Assembly (NCBI GenBank): GCA_947184155.2
Contig: CAMXCT020000501.1
Span: forward strand, 62,001-126,000
Length of the DNA stretch: 64,000 nt
Direction of reading: 5' to 3'
Origin: Cladocopium goreaui
Taxonomy: Eukaryota; Sar; Dinophyceae; Suessiales; Symbiodiniaceae
Of the stretch, positions 56,801 through 62,558 are shown one piece after another. Numbering within the stretch: the first letter of the stretch is position 1; every line of letters starts with the position of its first letter. Below the pieces are notes generated by a model. It saw only the letters and a list, made by a program, of their open reading frames with translations. It searched no databases and was not told where the DNA came from. The translations under genes and the position numbers were made by a program.

Positions 56801-59800
56801 TTTTGGTTCCAGCCATATCCCAATTCTTGGGTCCACAGGGTCGCAATCGGCCTCCTTCCCCGGCTTCCCCGGCAGGTTTGCCCTTGCATTTCAACGAGAC
56901 GTTGAAGCTTGGCACTTCCAAACTCGTCTCTGTGACCTACGGCGCTCAGTTGGGAAGCCAGCATTTCTAGGATTTTCTGCTTCAAATCATGGCATTTCCA
57001 TGGGTTTTCATCGATTTTCTGGTTCAAAATGGAAAGATCCTGTGGATGATCCCACTTTCCAGGCCAGCGACGGCATGACAGTCACATTTAGATCATAGGA
57101 AACCAGAAGAAACCAGTTCGTAGAAGCGTGACCTATCATTAGACTCATTAGACCCATTATATAATCATTACCCTCTGGTAAACTAACATAACTATGGAAA
57201 ATCACCATTTTCAATGGGTAAATCCACTATAAATCACCATGTTCAATAGCTATGTTAAATTATCAGAGGGTAGACCATCAACCAACTATCATTTCGACGT
57301 TTCGCACCCACATGTTCATTTCTGCTGGTTAAACCTCCCAGCCAAGGTGCGTGGACTCAGCAAAGGAGGCGTTGAAGACCGTTTCTTGAAGAAAAGATCC
57401 CAGCTGTTTACTTCAAAAAATATAAGTGGATATTCCCATCGTCTACACCAGCAACATTATAATATTCTATTAATATGATATATATATATATATATATGTA
57501 CATATAATTATATTAATAATAAATAATTAATAATAATAGGATATGATATGGGATATATCCTATTATAATATATTATATATAATACAATAGGATGAGATAA
57601 GATACATATTGGATATCCATCCACCACCAACCCATTCTTTAACGACGCTGGGTGCATCGCTTACCTCGTAGGCATGGAGGCTCTTCGCGCTGGGTGCTGT
57701 GCATTTCTTGGGCGTGCAGCCGCTGAGGCTGTAGTCGTAGCCGCCCTTGGGGCACACGCTGGCCTTCGCCCGGCCCATGTAACCTGGGCCAAAAAAAAGG
57801 TGGCAAAATGGGGATGGAAAGCCACGCAAAAGCAGTTCACCCAGAAAAATGCTGGAATGTGGACTTTCACCGAAAATGCCGGTTGAATGGGACATTAGTA
57901 TATTATATATATATATATTAATGTGATACCCTGTGGAAAATTGTGACTTAGCTATGGTATAGATGGCCCATTGAGTTTGATGATTTACCCATCAAACTGG
58001 GGATTTTCCATAGCAATGTGAAATTACCAGAGGGCATAATCCAAGGATGGTGAGCTTCAGTGTGTTGCAATCCCTCATATCATCCCAATTCAGAATCGTG
58101 GAGTTTCACCACCAAAAATGTGGATCTCATCCATACATGATGGTTGGTCGTTGGTGATGGTTGGTCGTTGGTGATTGAGCCATTGAAAAATAAATGCATT
58201 CAACGAACAAGAATGGGAATGGGGACTTAAATGGCACGAAAAAATTGGGGGACTAAACCAGAAATGGTGGTGAAATACGGGTAGTACGTGGTGATACCAT
58301 GTAATACCACTCATCATGTTCCCCTTTTTCGGGGGGGCATACCGATCTATCCAATTCTTGGACTGCCTGTCCTCGACATCCATTCAATCCATTCATGCGA
58401 TGTGAAAATTCGGCAGTTCCACCGGGAGACCAACCCAGGCCCCACCGGGCACTAGACCTGACTTGGACTGTTAACTCAGTTGACCCAGTGATTTTGGTAT
58501 TCGAAAGCTTCAAGTAGTTTAGTTCAACAACGACCAGAGACTTGTCTGAAAAAATGAGGATTGAGAAAAATGATGATACCAAAAGCTTCAGAAAGTCTCT
58601 GGTCCTGAAATGATTTCGTCCAGCGACCTTCCTGACAGCTGGCAGTGACCTTGAACTCCTTGGGGTTCAAAGAATCTTCGACCCTCGGTACGGCGGCCCT
58701 GTGGCATTCTGAGCTGCCAGCCATTGACATTCGCCTCTGGTAATTTATGACACAGCTATTTTTCAAATCACCATTATAACTTTTATAACCATCATTTCAT
58801 GGGTAAATCATCATTGTTCTCATCTGTTTCTATCATGGTTTCCATAGCTATGGGGTCCTCTTCAACCCCTTGGGCCATGGGATTTTGGGCCGGTTTTCAG
58901 GCCGAGGCGGCCAAGGTACACCACGTAGCCCGTGTCTTGGGCCTTGGTGGATGACAGGCATGGAATCGGCACGCAGCCGGAGAGCGTGAAGGGCTCACCA
59001 TCTGCGGCACACTCCGTAGCCAGGCCTGCCAGCTGGTTTCCATCAATGGGGTTCGATAAGGGGGTTATAATGGAAAATCCTACTCAATGGAGATTATATG
59101 AATTTCCTACAATTATATACTGTAATAATATAATTTTGGTGAAAATAATGTGGGGGGGTCCATAGTCATGGGGGGTACCCCAATAGCTGGTTGGCATATT
59201 TCATGGAAAATCCGAACATAAAATGGATGATAACTGCGGGTACCCCCATTTCAGGAAACCTCCATGTGAAAGCAGTTTTCAAAGCATGAACATGTCGAAG
59301 ATTGTGAATGACCATCGGCTGGGGAAGTGTGTGATAGGTTGATTCTTTTTTGACCCAGCTGTCCGAAAATTTTGGGTCGGGCACAGACTGGACTACTCTG
59401 GCTTCAGTGGTACATCGTGACTGTTCTACCTATGAATTTGGAGATATGACTACTATGTCTGCCCATAATTTTATGTACTCAAGCAAGCAGCAACTGTTTC
59501 GTATGGTTTCAATATCTCTGGCTTACCTGCAAATTCTGATACTCAACTGGAAATGATAAAGATATCGCCCCAAGTACAAAAAAACTTGAAAAGCTATTGG
59601 GATCAGGGACTCACACTCTTCGTTTCTCTGAAAAATTGATCAAACTCGGGGCTCTCCCGGCCTTGACCCTCGCCACTCTTGCACTTCACCAACACGCTAA
59701 AGCTGGGTTTGAACAAGCTCTGGGGAACATAGTCGTAGTCATAGGCCGCCTGTGGTGTGCGGCTTCGATGATTTTGATCATCCGCTTTGGTCATGTGTAG

Positions 59801-61277
59801 AATACCCATAGTGATCATGAAGAAACATGTAGTGTTGGTAAAACAATCATAAACCATCCCCAAAATCACCATAAATAGGTGGTATAAACCATTCCCAAAT
59901 GGGTGGTTTATTAATCCCTTCCTCCTAATACTAAACCCCCCCCCTAATACAAAACACGGCAAGTAGTTTTTAGTATTAGGGGGGTATTTATTATTAGGGA
60001 ACCAAAATATTGCCAAAAATGGCAGTTCGAAGCTTACCCCTAATACTAAATTAAAACCCTTAATAATAAAAACCATTTTTTCCGATCTCAAAATCAATTA
60101 AATTTCCTTATATAACGCAATTAAAATATTGCCAAAAATGGCAGTTCGAAGCTTACCCCTAATACTAAATTAAAACCCTTAATACTAAAAACTATTTTTT
60201 CCGATCTCAAAATCAATTAAATTTCCTTATATAACGCAATTAAAATATTGCCAAAAATGGCAGTTCGAAGCTTACCCCTAATACTAAATTAAAACCCTTA
60301 ATACTAAAAACTATTTTTTCCGATCTCAAAATCAATTAAATTTCCTTATATAACGCAATTAAAATATTGCCAAAAATGGCAGTTCGAAGCTTACCCCTAA
60401 TACTAAATTAAAACCCTTAATACTAAAAACTATTTTTTCCGATCTCAAAATCAATTAAATTTCCTTATATAACGCAATTAAAATATTGCCAAAAATGGCA
60501 GTTCGAAGCTTACCCCTAATACTAAATTAAAACCCTTAATACTAAAAACTATTTTTTCCGATCTCAAAATCAATTAAATTTCCTTATATAACGCAATTAA
60601 AATATTGCCAAAAATGGCAGTTCGAAGCTTACCCCTAATTGCTAGAGTAGCCAGGCAGCTTGGAGTGAGGGATTGGGACTAGGCCCCCCTAATACTAAAC
60701 ACCCCGGGGTGAACTAGTTTTTAGTATTAGGGGGGAGAACCCACAAATGGTAGGTTGATTTTTAAATTGTTTTTTAAAGGGGATCAATTAAAAGTCAAAT
60801 TGGCCAAACTGAAATTTTCGGAAATTGGAGATGGATGCCTGTTTTTAGTATTAGGGGGACGTTTAGTATTAGGAGGAAGGGATTATTGTTTTAACCACAT
60901 TACACCAACCCTGGTTGGAAAATGATGGGAAGGCTGGGGAAGAATTGACAACACAATAATGACACCAGCAGCTTTCCTATAGAGCTTGCAGCTTGATCTC
61001 TGACCAGTCGGTATCTGTAAAGCAAAGCCTTCGCCGCGGAAGTTTTCCATGGCAATTGGGATGACATGTTGTTGCTTGGCCTTTTCCCTCCACTAAAACG
61101 ACCACATTAAACATCATTAAACATTAAAATGACCAAGAACATCATTAAACATCATTAAACATCATTAAACAATCACAATTTCTGCGGCGAAAAACTCAGA
61201 CCTAGCCTCAGCGCTGGGCAAGGTGCAGGTAGTAGGAACGCAGCCCGTCAAGGTGTAAGGCACATCCTTCTCAGTGC
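38750..61277 (-). CDS. Large multi-exon gene for a cysteine-rich tandem-module protein (31 exons reconstructed)
   Basis: Reading the minus strand, short GC-rich exons encode one module type again and again: Y-x-L-x-G-C-x-P-x-x-C-x-x-P, a short spacer often ending G-Y-V-V, then F-x-V-x-x-x-C, often A-E-G-Y-x-G, then a fourth Cys before the next module. Four Cys per roughly 55-60 residues recalls small disulphide-bonded extracellular modules (sushi/CCP or EGF-like), but the invariant Trp of sushi is absent, so no family is claimed. Two alternating module versions make a four-exon cycle (delta, gamma, beta, alpha in transcription order), numbered here as units U1 to U8. Joined exons total about 2.7 kb of coding sequence in 22.5 kb. 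Reading phases agree at every resolved junction. The product is probably extracellular or lumenal (inference from Cys content). The start and the stop are not identified; the last exon ends in the opening of a further module. Confidence 0.8.
39480..39542 (-). CDS. U8 beta exon
   Basis: 63 bp, 21 residues, phases 0 and 0. It encodes E-T-Y-S-L-S-G-C-S-P-E-V-C-A-E-P-G-E-A-E plus K. Acceptor ccaag|GAG, donor AAG|GCGCCG (GC type), as in U7 beta. Confidence 0.83.
40538..40590 (-). CDS. U8 gamma exon, second part
   Basis: 53 bp, entry phase 1, exit phase 0. It encodes V-A-E-V-T-K-C-K-S-N-N-A-P-G-Q-G-G and provides the Cys that the first part lacks. Acceptor ttcag|GC, donor GGT|GCGCAT (GC type). Confidence 0.72.
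40816..40880 (-). CDS. U8 gamma exon, first part
   Basis: 65 bp, entry phase 2, exit phase 1. It encodes F-E-A-N-K-K-I-E-N-F-T-I-H-A-K-C then A-E-G-Y-K. Acceptor ccgag|G, donor AAAG|GCTGGG (GC type). In the other units the Gly-x-Ala-x-Val part follows without an intron or at another position. Confidence 0.82.
41168..41274. repeat. Foldback family 1 copy
   Basis: 107 bp, arms TACCCTCTGGTAATTTAACA and TGTAAACGTTTACCAGAGGGTA tip, 39 bp from the U8 delta exon. Confidence 0.9.
41313..41395 (-). CDS. U8 delta exon
   Basis: 83 bp, entry phase 0, exit phase 2. It encodes D-G-G-T-Y-T-L-E-G-C-Y-L-G-S-C-T-S-P and ends A-G-Y-V-V. Acceptor gccag|GAC, donor GTGGT|GTTGCTCGG. Confidence 0.84.
41466..41895. 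repeat. 11-bp minisatellite ATTGGGAAAAT
   Basis: About 39 near-perfect copies, with a few T-for-G and C-for-A variants. Because 11 is not a multiple of three, all frames give the same 11-residue cycle, producing open frames up to 124 codons that are not genes. It lies in the intron between U7 alpha and U8 delta. Confidence 0.93.
42400..42467. repeat. 10-bp array TCCATCCAAA
   Basis: Seven copies of AATCCATCCA in the same intron as the 11-bp minisatellite. Confidence 0.9.
42584..42688 (-). CDS. U7 alpha exon
   Basis: 105 bp, 35 residues, phases 0 and 0. It encodes E-A-Y-N-L-T-I-Y-S-T-E-R-P-G-F-S-I-T-A-A then C-R-F-T-G-G-Y-G-R-A-V-P-C-T-E. Acceptor gtcag|GAA, donor GAG|GTGTGG. Confidence 0.85.
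43120..43200. repeat. Foldback family 1, left end eroded
   Basis: Right arm ends TGAAATAACCAGAGGGTA; the matching left tip is absent. Confidence 0.65.
43890..43970 (-). CDS. U7 beta exon
   Basis: 81 bp, 27 residues, phases 0 and 0. It encodes E-C-S-G-H-G-E-E-Y-K-L-S-G-C-K-P-E-K-C then L-E-P-S-E-A-E-K. Acceptor ggcag|GAG, donor AAG|GCGCAA (GC type). Confidence 0.84.
44109..44290. repeat. ATT trinucleotide array
   Basis: Imperfect (ATT)n with G interruptions, followed by a short TA run; intron of U7. Confidence 0.9.
44568..44649 (-). CDS. U7 gamma exon
   Basis: 82 bp, 27 residues, entry phase 2, exit phase 0. It encodes Y-E-A-N-R-R-L-G-T-F-N-V-S-A-Q-C then A-D-G-Y-R-G-V-A-V-V-E. Acceptor aaaag|G, donor GAG|GAGCAA (GA type) by spacing against U4 and U8. 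Confidence 0.83.
45218..45249 (-). CDS. U7 delta micro-exon
   Basis: 32 bp. It encodes D-K-A-K-L-D-A-G-Y-V plus two bases of the last Val codon, between cctag|GAC and GTTGT|GTGACTTGT. Both phases fit its neighbours and it supplies the G-Y-V-V ending of the delta module, matching the corresponding part of U8 delta. Upstream in this frame lie stop codons, so it cannot be part of a longer exon. Confidence 0.72.
45847..45909. repeat. CCCATCC-rich tract next to an exon donor
   Basis: CCCATCCACCCACCCCATCC-like C-rich tract (G-rich on the transcribed sense) lying within the first 65 bases of the intron after the donor at 45,911. Confidence 0.7.
45911..46081 (-). CDS. Fused U6 alpha and start of U7 delta exon
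   Basis: 171 bp, 57 residues, phases 0 and 0. It encodes A-Y-N-L-T-V-Y-S-L-Q-R-P-K-F-S-V-T-A-Q-C, then F-G-Q-A-V-P-C, then P-F-T-L-R-G-C-P-L-G-E-C-K-A-P. Acceptor gccag|GCT, donor CAG|GTTGGG. The delta module is interrupted and completed by a 32-bp micro-exon. Confidence 0.85.
46912..46972 (-). CDS. U6 beta exon
   Basis: 61 bp, 20 residues, entry phase 2, exit phase 0. It encodes Y-Q-L-S-G-C-F-P-G-N-C-T-V-P-S-K-K-Y-S-E. Acceptor tcaag|G, donor GAG|GTGGAG. Confidence 0.82.
47160..47252 (-). CDS. U6 gamma exon
   Basis: 93 bp, 30 complete codons, entry phase 2, exit phase 2. It encodes Y-E-G-N-K-L-M-T-R-F-D-V-T-A-T-C then Y-E-G-V-A-Q-V-S-M-C-K. Acceptor cgag|G, donor AAGGA|GCCTGG (GC type). 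Confidence 0.83.
47718..47800 (-). CDS. U6 delta exon
   Basis: 83 bp, exactly the length of the U8 delta exon, entry phase 0, exit phase 2. It encodes D-G-D-T-Y-T-L-E-G-C-Y-P-A-S-C-T-S-P and ends D-G-Y-M-V. Acceptor cgcag|GAT; donor ATGGT|GAATCTTGG (GA type). Using the nearby GTGAAT instead would throw the next exon out of frame. Confidence 0.84.
48042..48163. repeat. Foldback family 1 copy
   Basis: 122 bp, left arm TACCCTCTGGTAATTAAACA, right arm ACGTTTCATTGAGGGTA with loss of the CCAGA part. Confidence 0.75.
48424..48533 (-). CDS. U5 alpha exon
   Basis: 110 bp, 36 residues, entry phase 1, exit phase 0. It encodes Y-D-L-T-E-G-S-L-E-V-P-S-F-S-V-T-T-R-C and ends A-M-P-C-T-Q. Acceptor gccag|GC, donor CAG|GAGATG (GA type), chosen by spacing against the U7 alpha exon. 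Confidence 0.82.
48948..49038 (-). CDS. U5 beta exon
   Basis: 91 bp, 30 codons plus one base, entry phase 0, exit phase 1. It encodes V-D-M-C-T-K-P-D-T-A then Y-K-L-S-G-C-R-P-M-V-C-V-A-P and E-I-E-T-Y. Acceptor ctgag|GTG, donor TATA|GCGCCT (GC type). Confidence 0.82.
49761..49836 (-). CDS. U5 gamma exon
   Basis: 76 bp, 25 residues, entry phase 2, exit phase 0. It encodes Q-E-I-S-R-T-S-D-S-F-H-V-T-A-K-C then A-E-G-Y-I-G-K-A-K. Acceptor cccag|G, donor AAG|GCGAGG (GC type); reading on instead meets a stop three codons later. Confidence 0.82.
50110..50170 (-). CDS. U5 delta exon, second part
   Basis: 61 bp, 19 complete codons, entry phase 1, exit phase 2. It encodes C-L-P-L-E-C-T-S-P-L-N-T-T and ends G-Y-V-V. 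Donor GTGGT|GTACCTCAG. Confidence 0.82.
50404..50446 (-). CDS. U5 delta exon, first part
   Basis: 43 bp, 14 codons plus one base, entry phase 0, exit phase 1. It encodes A-I-P-C-K-K-E-G-E-A-F-T-L-S. The intron splits the Gly codon of the S-G-C motif: TCAG|GCGGGG (GC donor) joins ttgcag|GC to restore S-G-C-L-P. Acceptor gtgag|GCC. Confidence 0.8.
51119..51204 (-). CDS. U4 alpha exon
   Basis: 86 bp, 28 residues, entry phase 1, exit phase 0. It encodes Y-Q-Y-H-V-Y-S-L-A-T-P-S-F-S-V-A-V-R-C. Acceptor ctgag|GA, donor AAG|GCGCCC (GC type). Confidence 0.8.
51815..51915. repeat. Foldback family 3 copy
   Basis: AGGTTGCCTGAAATGGGGTT ... CCCCAAATCATCCAAGTC ... CCCCATTTTAAGAAACCCCA. Confidence 0.7.
52378..53085. 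repeat. Imperfect direct duplication in U4 intron
   Basis: Two long copies (about 52,473-52,670 and 52,919-53,085) and a short one (52,378-52,420) share TTCT(C/T)GG(C/G)TTAGCC, a following ATAAA box, a stretch with CCAGT and CCCCCTGC, then GGTTTTAC or AGTTTTAC, TCTTCAGA or ATTCAGA, and a run of ACAC. A 117-codon plus-strand frame covers part of it, but the other copy does not keep that frame. Confidence 0.5.
53106..53211. repeat. Foldback family 1 copy
   Basis: Arms TACCCTCTGGTAAACTAACA and GTCAGCCATTACCAGAGGATA; flanked by AATA/AATA. Confidence 0.88.
53548..53596 (-). CDS. U4 beta exon, 3' edge unresolved
   Basis: Encodes G-E-P-Y-T-L-S-G-C-S-A-F-T-C-L after acceptor gccag|GA. The Pro expected after C-x-x and the segment leading to the alpha exon are missing, and none of the three possible donors (GCCCTG, GATGTA, GTAGTT) is in phase with the alpha exon at 51,204. 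A further small exon is probably hidden in the 2.3 kb between them. Confidence 0.65.
54156..54250 (-). CDS. U4 gamma exon
   Basis: 95 bp, 31 complete codons, entry phase 2, exit phase 1. It encodes Y-E-S-F-L-S-W-A-D-F-D-V-V-A-Q-C then A-E-G-Y-H-G-K-A-V-V-Q-K-C. Acceptor ctcag|G, donor AAGG|GAGGAG (GA type), fixed by the phase of the next exon. Confidence 0.82.
54595..54762 (-). CDS. Fused U3 alpha and U4 delta exon
   Basis: 168 bp, 55 complete codons, entry phase 2, exit phase 2. The first half gives L-P-S-F-D-V-S-A-S-C-K-S-G-E-G; the second gives F-H-V-S-G-C-K-P-Q-A-C-L-S-P and ends H-G-Y-V-V. Most other units carry an intron between these halves. Donor GTGGT|GCAGCTTGG (GC type); acceptor ctcag|G. 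Confidence 0.83.
55100..55224 (-). CDS. U3 beta exon
   Basis: 125 bp, 41 complete codons, entry phase 0, exit phase 2. It contains A-E-V-C-E-E-E-G-G then Y-T-L-S-G-C-S-P-I-V-C-V-E-P and E-T-Y-D-Y-N-V-T-V-Y. Acceptor ggcag|GCG, donor GATGA|GAGGGC (GA type). Confidence 0.82.
55680..55755 (-). CDS. U3 gamma exon
   Basis: 76 bp, 25 residues, entry phase 2, exit phase 0. It encodes L-E-D-S-L-E-I-L-E-F-N-V-E-A-E-C then D-L-G-Y-H-G. Acceptor gctgag|G, donor AAG|GCACCC (GC type). Confidence 0.8.
56129..56229 (-). CDS. U3 delta exon
   Basis: 101 bp, 33 complete codons, entry phase 0, exit phase 2. It contains A-T-V-C-Q-E-N then I-Y-A-V-E-G-C-A-P-L-E-C and ends G-Y-K-L. Acceptor ccaag|GCT, donor AAATT|GTGGCCTGG. 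Confidence 0.8.
56859..56936 (-). CDS. U2 alpha exon
   Basis: About 78 bp, entry phase 0. It encodes V-T-E-T-S-L-E-V-P-S-F-N-V-S-L-K-C-K-G-K. Acceptor cgtag|GTC. The 3' edge is uncertain: GGG|GAAGGA (GA) gives the expected Cys spacing, but GCC and GAAGCC donors a few bases upstream also keep the frame. Confidence 0.7.
57169..57272. repeat. Foldback family 1 copy
   Basis: 104 bp, arms TACCCTCTGGTAAACTAACA / ATGTTAAATTATCAGAGGGTA. Confidence 0.9.
57665..57783 (-). CDS. U2 beta exon
   Basis: 119 bp, 39 residues, entry phase 1, exit phase 0. It begins Y-M-G-R-A-K-A-S-V-C and continues D-Y-S-L-S-G-C-T-P-K-K-C-T-A-P. The donor GAG|GTAAGC is the most canonical in the gene. Acceptor cccag|GT. Confidence 0.82.
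57927..58038. repeat. Foldback family 1 copy
   Basis: Arms TACCCTGTGGAAAATTGTGA and TGTGAAATTACCAGAGGGCATA. Confidence 0.78.
58628..58683 (-). CDS. U2 gamma exon
   Basis: 56 bp, 18 complete codons, entry phase 2, exit phase 1. It encodes V-E-D-S-L-N-P-K-E-F-K-V-T-A-S-C-Q-E. Acceptor ccgag|G, donor GAAG|GTCGCT. Unlike the other gamma exons it stops right after the Cys; the Gly-Tyr segment is completed by the next exon. Confidence 0.78.
58734..58858. repeat. Foldback family 1 copy, decayed right arm
   Basis: Left arm CCTCTGGTAATTTATGACAC; right arm ends near TTCCATAGCTATGG without the tip. Confidence 0.6.
58920..59025 (-). CDS. U2 delta exon
   Basis: 106 bp, entry phase 1, exit phase 2. It encodes the module opening P-F-T-L-S-G-C-V-P-I-P-C and ends in D-T-G-Y-V-V. 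Acceptor ggcag|GC. Donor GTGGT|GTACCTTGG, one of seven homologous delta-gamma donors. Confidence 0.82.
59165..59265. repeat. Foldback family 3 copy
   Basis: Begins at ATGGGGGGTACCCCAATAGC and ends at GGGTACCCCCATTTCAGGAA plus ACCTCCA; internal GGAAAATCC shared with the 9.7-kb copy. Related half-copies lie at 7,060-7,112 and 19,300-19,395. Confidence 0.65.
59662..59749 (-). CDS. U1 alpha exon
   Basis: 88 bp, 29 residues plus one base, entry phase 0. It contains A-A-Y-D-Y-D-Y followed by K-P-S-F-S-V-L-V-K-C-K-S-G-E-G-Q. Acceptor cacag|GCG. Donor CAAG|GCCGGG (GC type), chosen because it keeps the Cys spacing seen in the U3 alpha exon. Confidence 0.8.
59912..60885. mobile_element. 974-bp terminal-inverted-repeat element with internal tandem array
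   Basis: The ends are exact inverted repeats of at least 24 bp: TAATCCCTTCCTCCTAATAC at 59,912 and its complement GTATTAGGAGGAAGGGATTA ending at 60,885. Flanks allow a TA or ATT target duplication. Inside are five full copies of a 119-bp unit and secondary inverted copies of the motif CCCCTAATACTAAA. No open frame for a transposase is present, so it is a non-autonomous MITE-like element lying in an intron of the module gene. Confidence 0.75.
60003..60639. repeat. 119-bp tandem array
   Basis: The unit, containing AAATATTGCCAAAAATGGC and TTCGAAGCTTACCCCTAAT, starts at about 60,122, 60,241, 60,360, 60,479 and 60,598, with a diverged copy before. The copies are almost identical, so the expansion is recent or homogenised. 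Confidence 0.9.
61207..61277 (-). CDS. U1 beta exon
   Basis: 71 bp, 23 residues, entry phase 1, exit phase 0. It carries Y-T-L-T-G-C-V-P-T-T-C-T-L-P-S-A-E. The acceptor is cgag|GC; the donor is inferred as GAG|GCTAGG (GC type) because this joins in frame to the next exon exactly as in U7 and U8. Matching U1 delta and gamma exons were not found upstream. Confidence 0.78.
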
Positions 61278-62558
61278 CTCGAAACACAAAAAAAAAACGG
61301 ATGGCTGGGAGACGTCTCCATTGATGGTGTGTGGTATCAAGAAAATGGCTGGTGGTTATAGGTGATGGTTGTATATATATATATATATATATACACATAC
61401 TATTTACCCAAATGGCTGTAAATGAATGTAAATGGACGTAAATGGATGCAATGAAAATAATCCACAAACTCGACTGCATGGAGTTGCCTGTTCTTTGGTA
61501 TATGTATGTTCAATAACCAAGGTTGATAAGCCACATCTAATTTTTAAAGGTTGTAACCAGCTACTAGTGACTCGTGGACATGCACTCTGCATTGAAGATC
61601 CAGACCATAGGATTCATATGGATTCCAGGTCTCTATTTTTGGTGCTTCGGTTTTGTTCCCAGGTCCCCAATTTGAGGACCCACATAAGGACCTGACCCGC
61701 CCTGTTTACCCTTCACTTTCTCGCTGATAGATGAGTTCGTGCTTGCAAACGGAGCGGCTTCTGTCTTTCGAAAAGTTGGCGGCAAAGAACTGGCAGCAAA
61801 AACCCAGACCGTAGTTCTTAACTCGATGTTTTGCGTATAGATCTGTAACTATTCTGTAACTCCAAGCTGCAGGGAAAGAAACTCGATTTTGAAGACCTGC
61901 AAAGGCTCAACCTTTCGAGCTATGCTGAAGACACACTCAAAGTAGGGGGAAGCCCACGGCATTGGCCCAGCGGGCTCATGCAGGTGCTCATGACCATGTT
62001 CACCAGCACAGTTTCAACATGGATGTCCCAGACCCCAAGAGTTTGGGGGTCTCCACAGCCACCATATCACCTTTACGTTAAAAAAGATGTTATAACTCTT
62101 AAACTATATGCTATACAGGCTATATATACAGCCAATGAGGTCAAAACAAGTTTCTATGTTTTAAGATTGAAAATTTTGACTGCGGCTTGCCGGCGCCGCA
62201 TCTTTCAGGGCCGCGTCCACATTGTGGATAATATATGATAAATTATGATAATATCTTTGTCAGTTGTCGATTTCGAGCAAGGTGAAAATGGTGATTTCGA
62301 GCACTCCCTTCATTTGGCATATTAGCCCTGCAGCTTCGTGTACATCTCTGCAAGCTCATTGGAGGATCATTCCACGTGCCCACTGGTAATGATGCCCTTG
62401 GGTAATCAAACATGGCTAGCTGGGAAATATGTTTGGTTACTGGAGGGTATAGATGTATGATATATATAAATATAAACCACTGGAAGAAAAACATCAACAC
62501 CCAGGGGGGTGTTCTGACCGGACATGGTTTGTATATGTTTGTATCGCATTGGATCAAC
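61278..62558. other. Gap upstream of U1 beta
   Basis: No module exon was recognised, although U1 gamma and delta are expected. It holds ATTAAACATC repeats (just below, near 61.1 kb), a short TA run near 61,375, one short foldback copy (62,392-62,449) and a protein-like minus-strand stretch near 61,950 (P-Y-F-E-C-V-F-S-I-A-R) without a clear acceptor. Confidence 0.4.
62392..62449. repeat. Foldback family 1, short copy
   Basis: 58 bp with arms around TTGGGTAATCAAACATGGCT and ATGTTTGGTTACTGGAGGGTA; the internal region is deleted. Confidence 0.6.

Noticed and set aside
38750-61277. Calling the modules sushi (CCP) or EGF domains
   Set aside because: Four Cys per module fits loosely, but the conserved Trp of sushi and the six-Cys pattern of EGF are absent.
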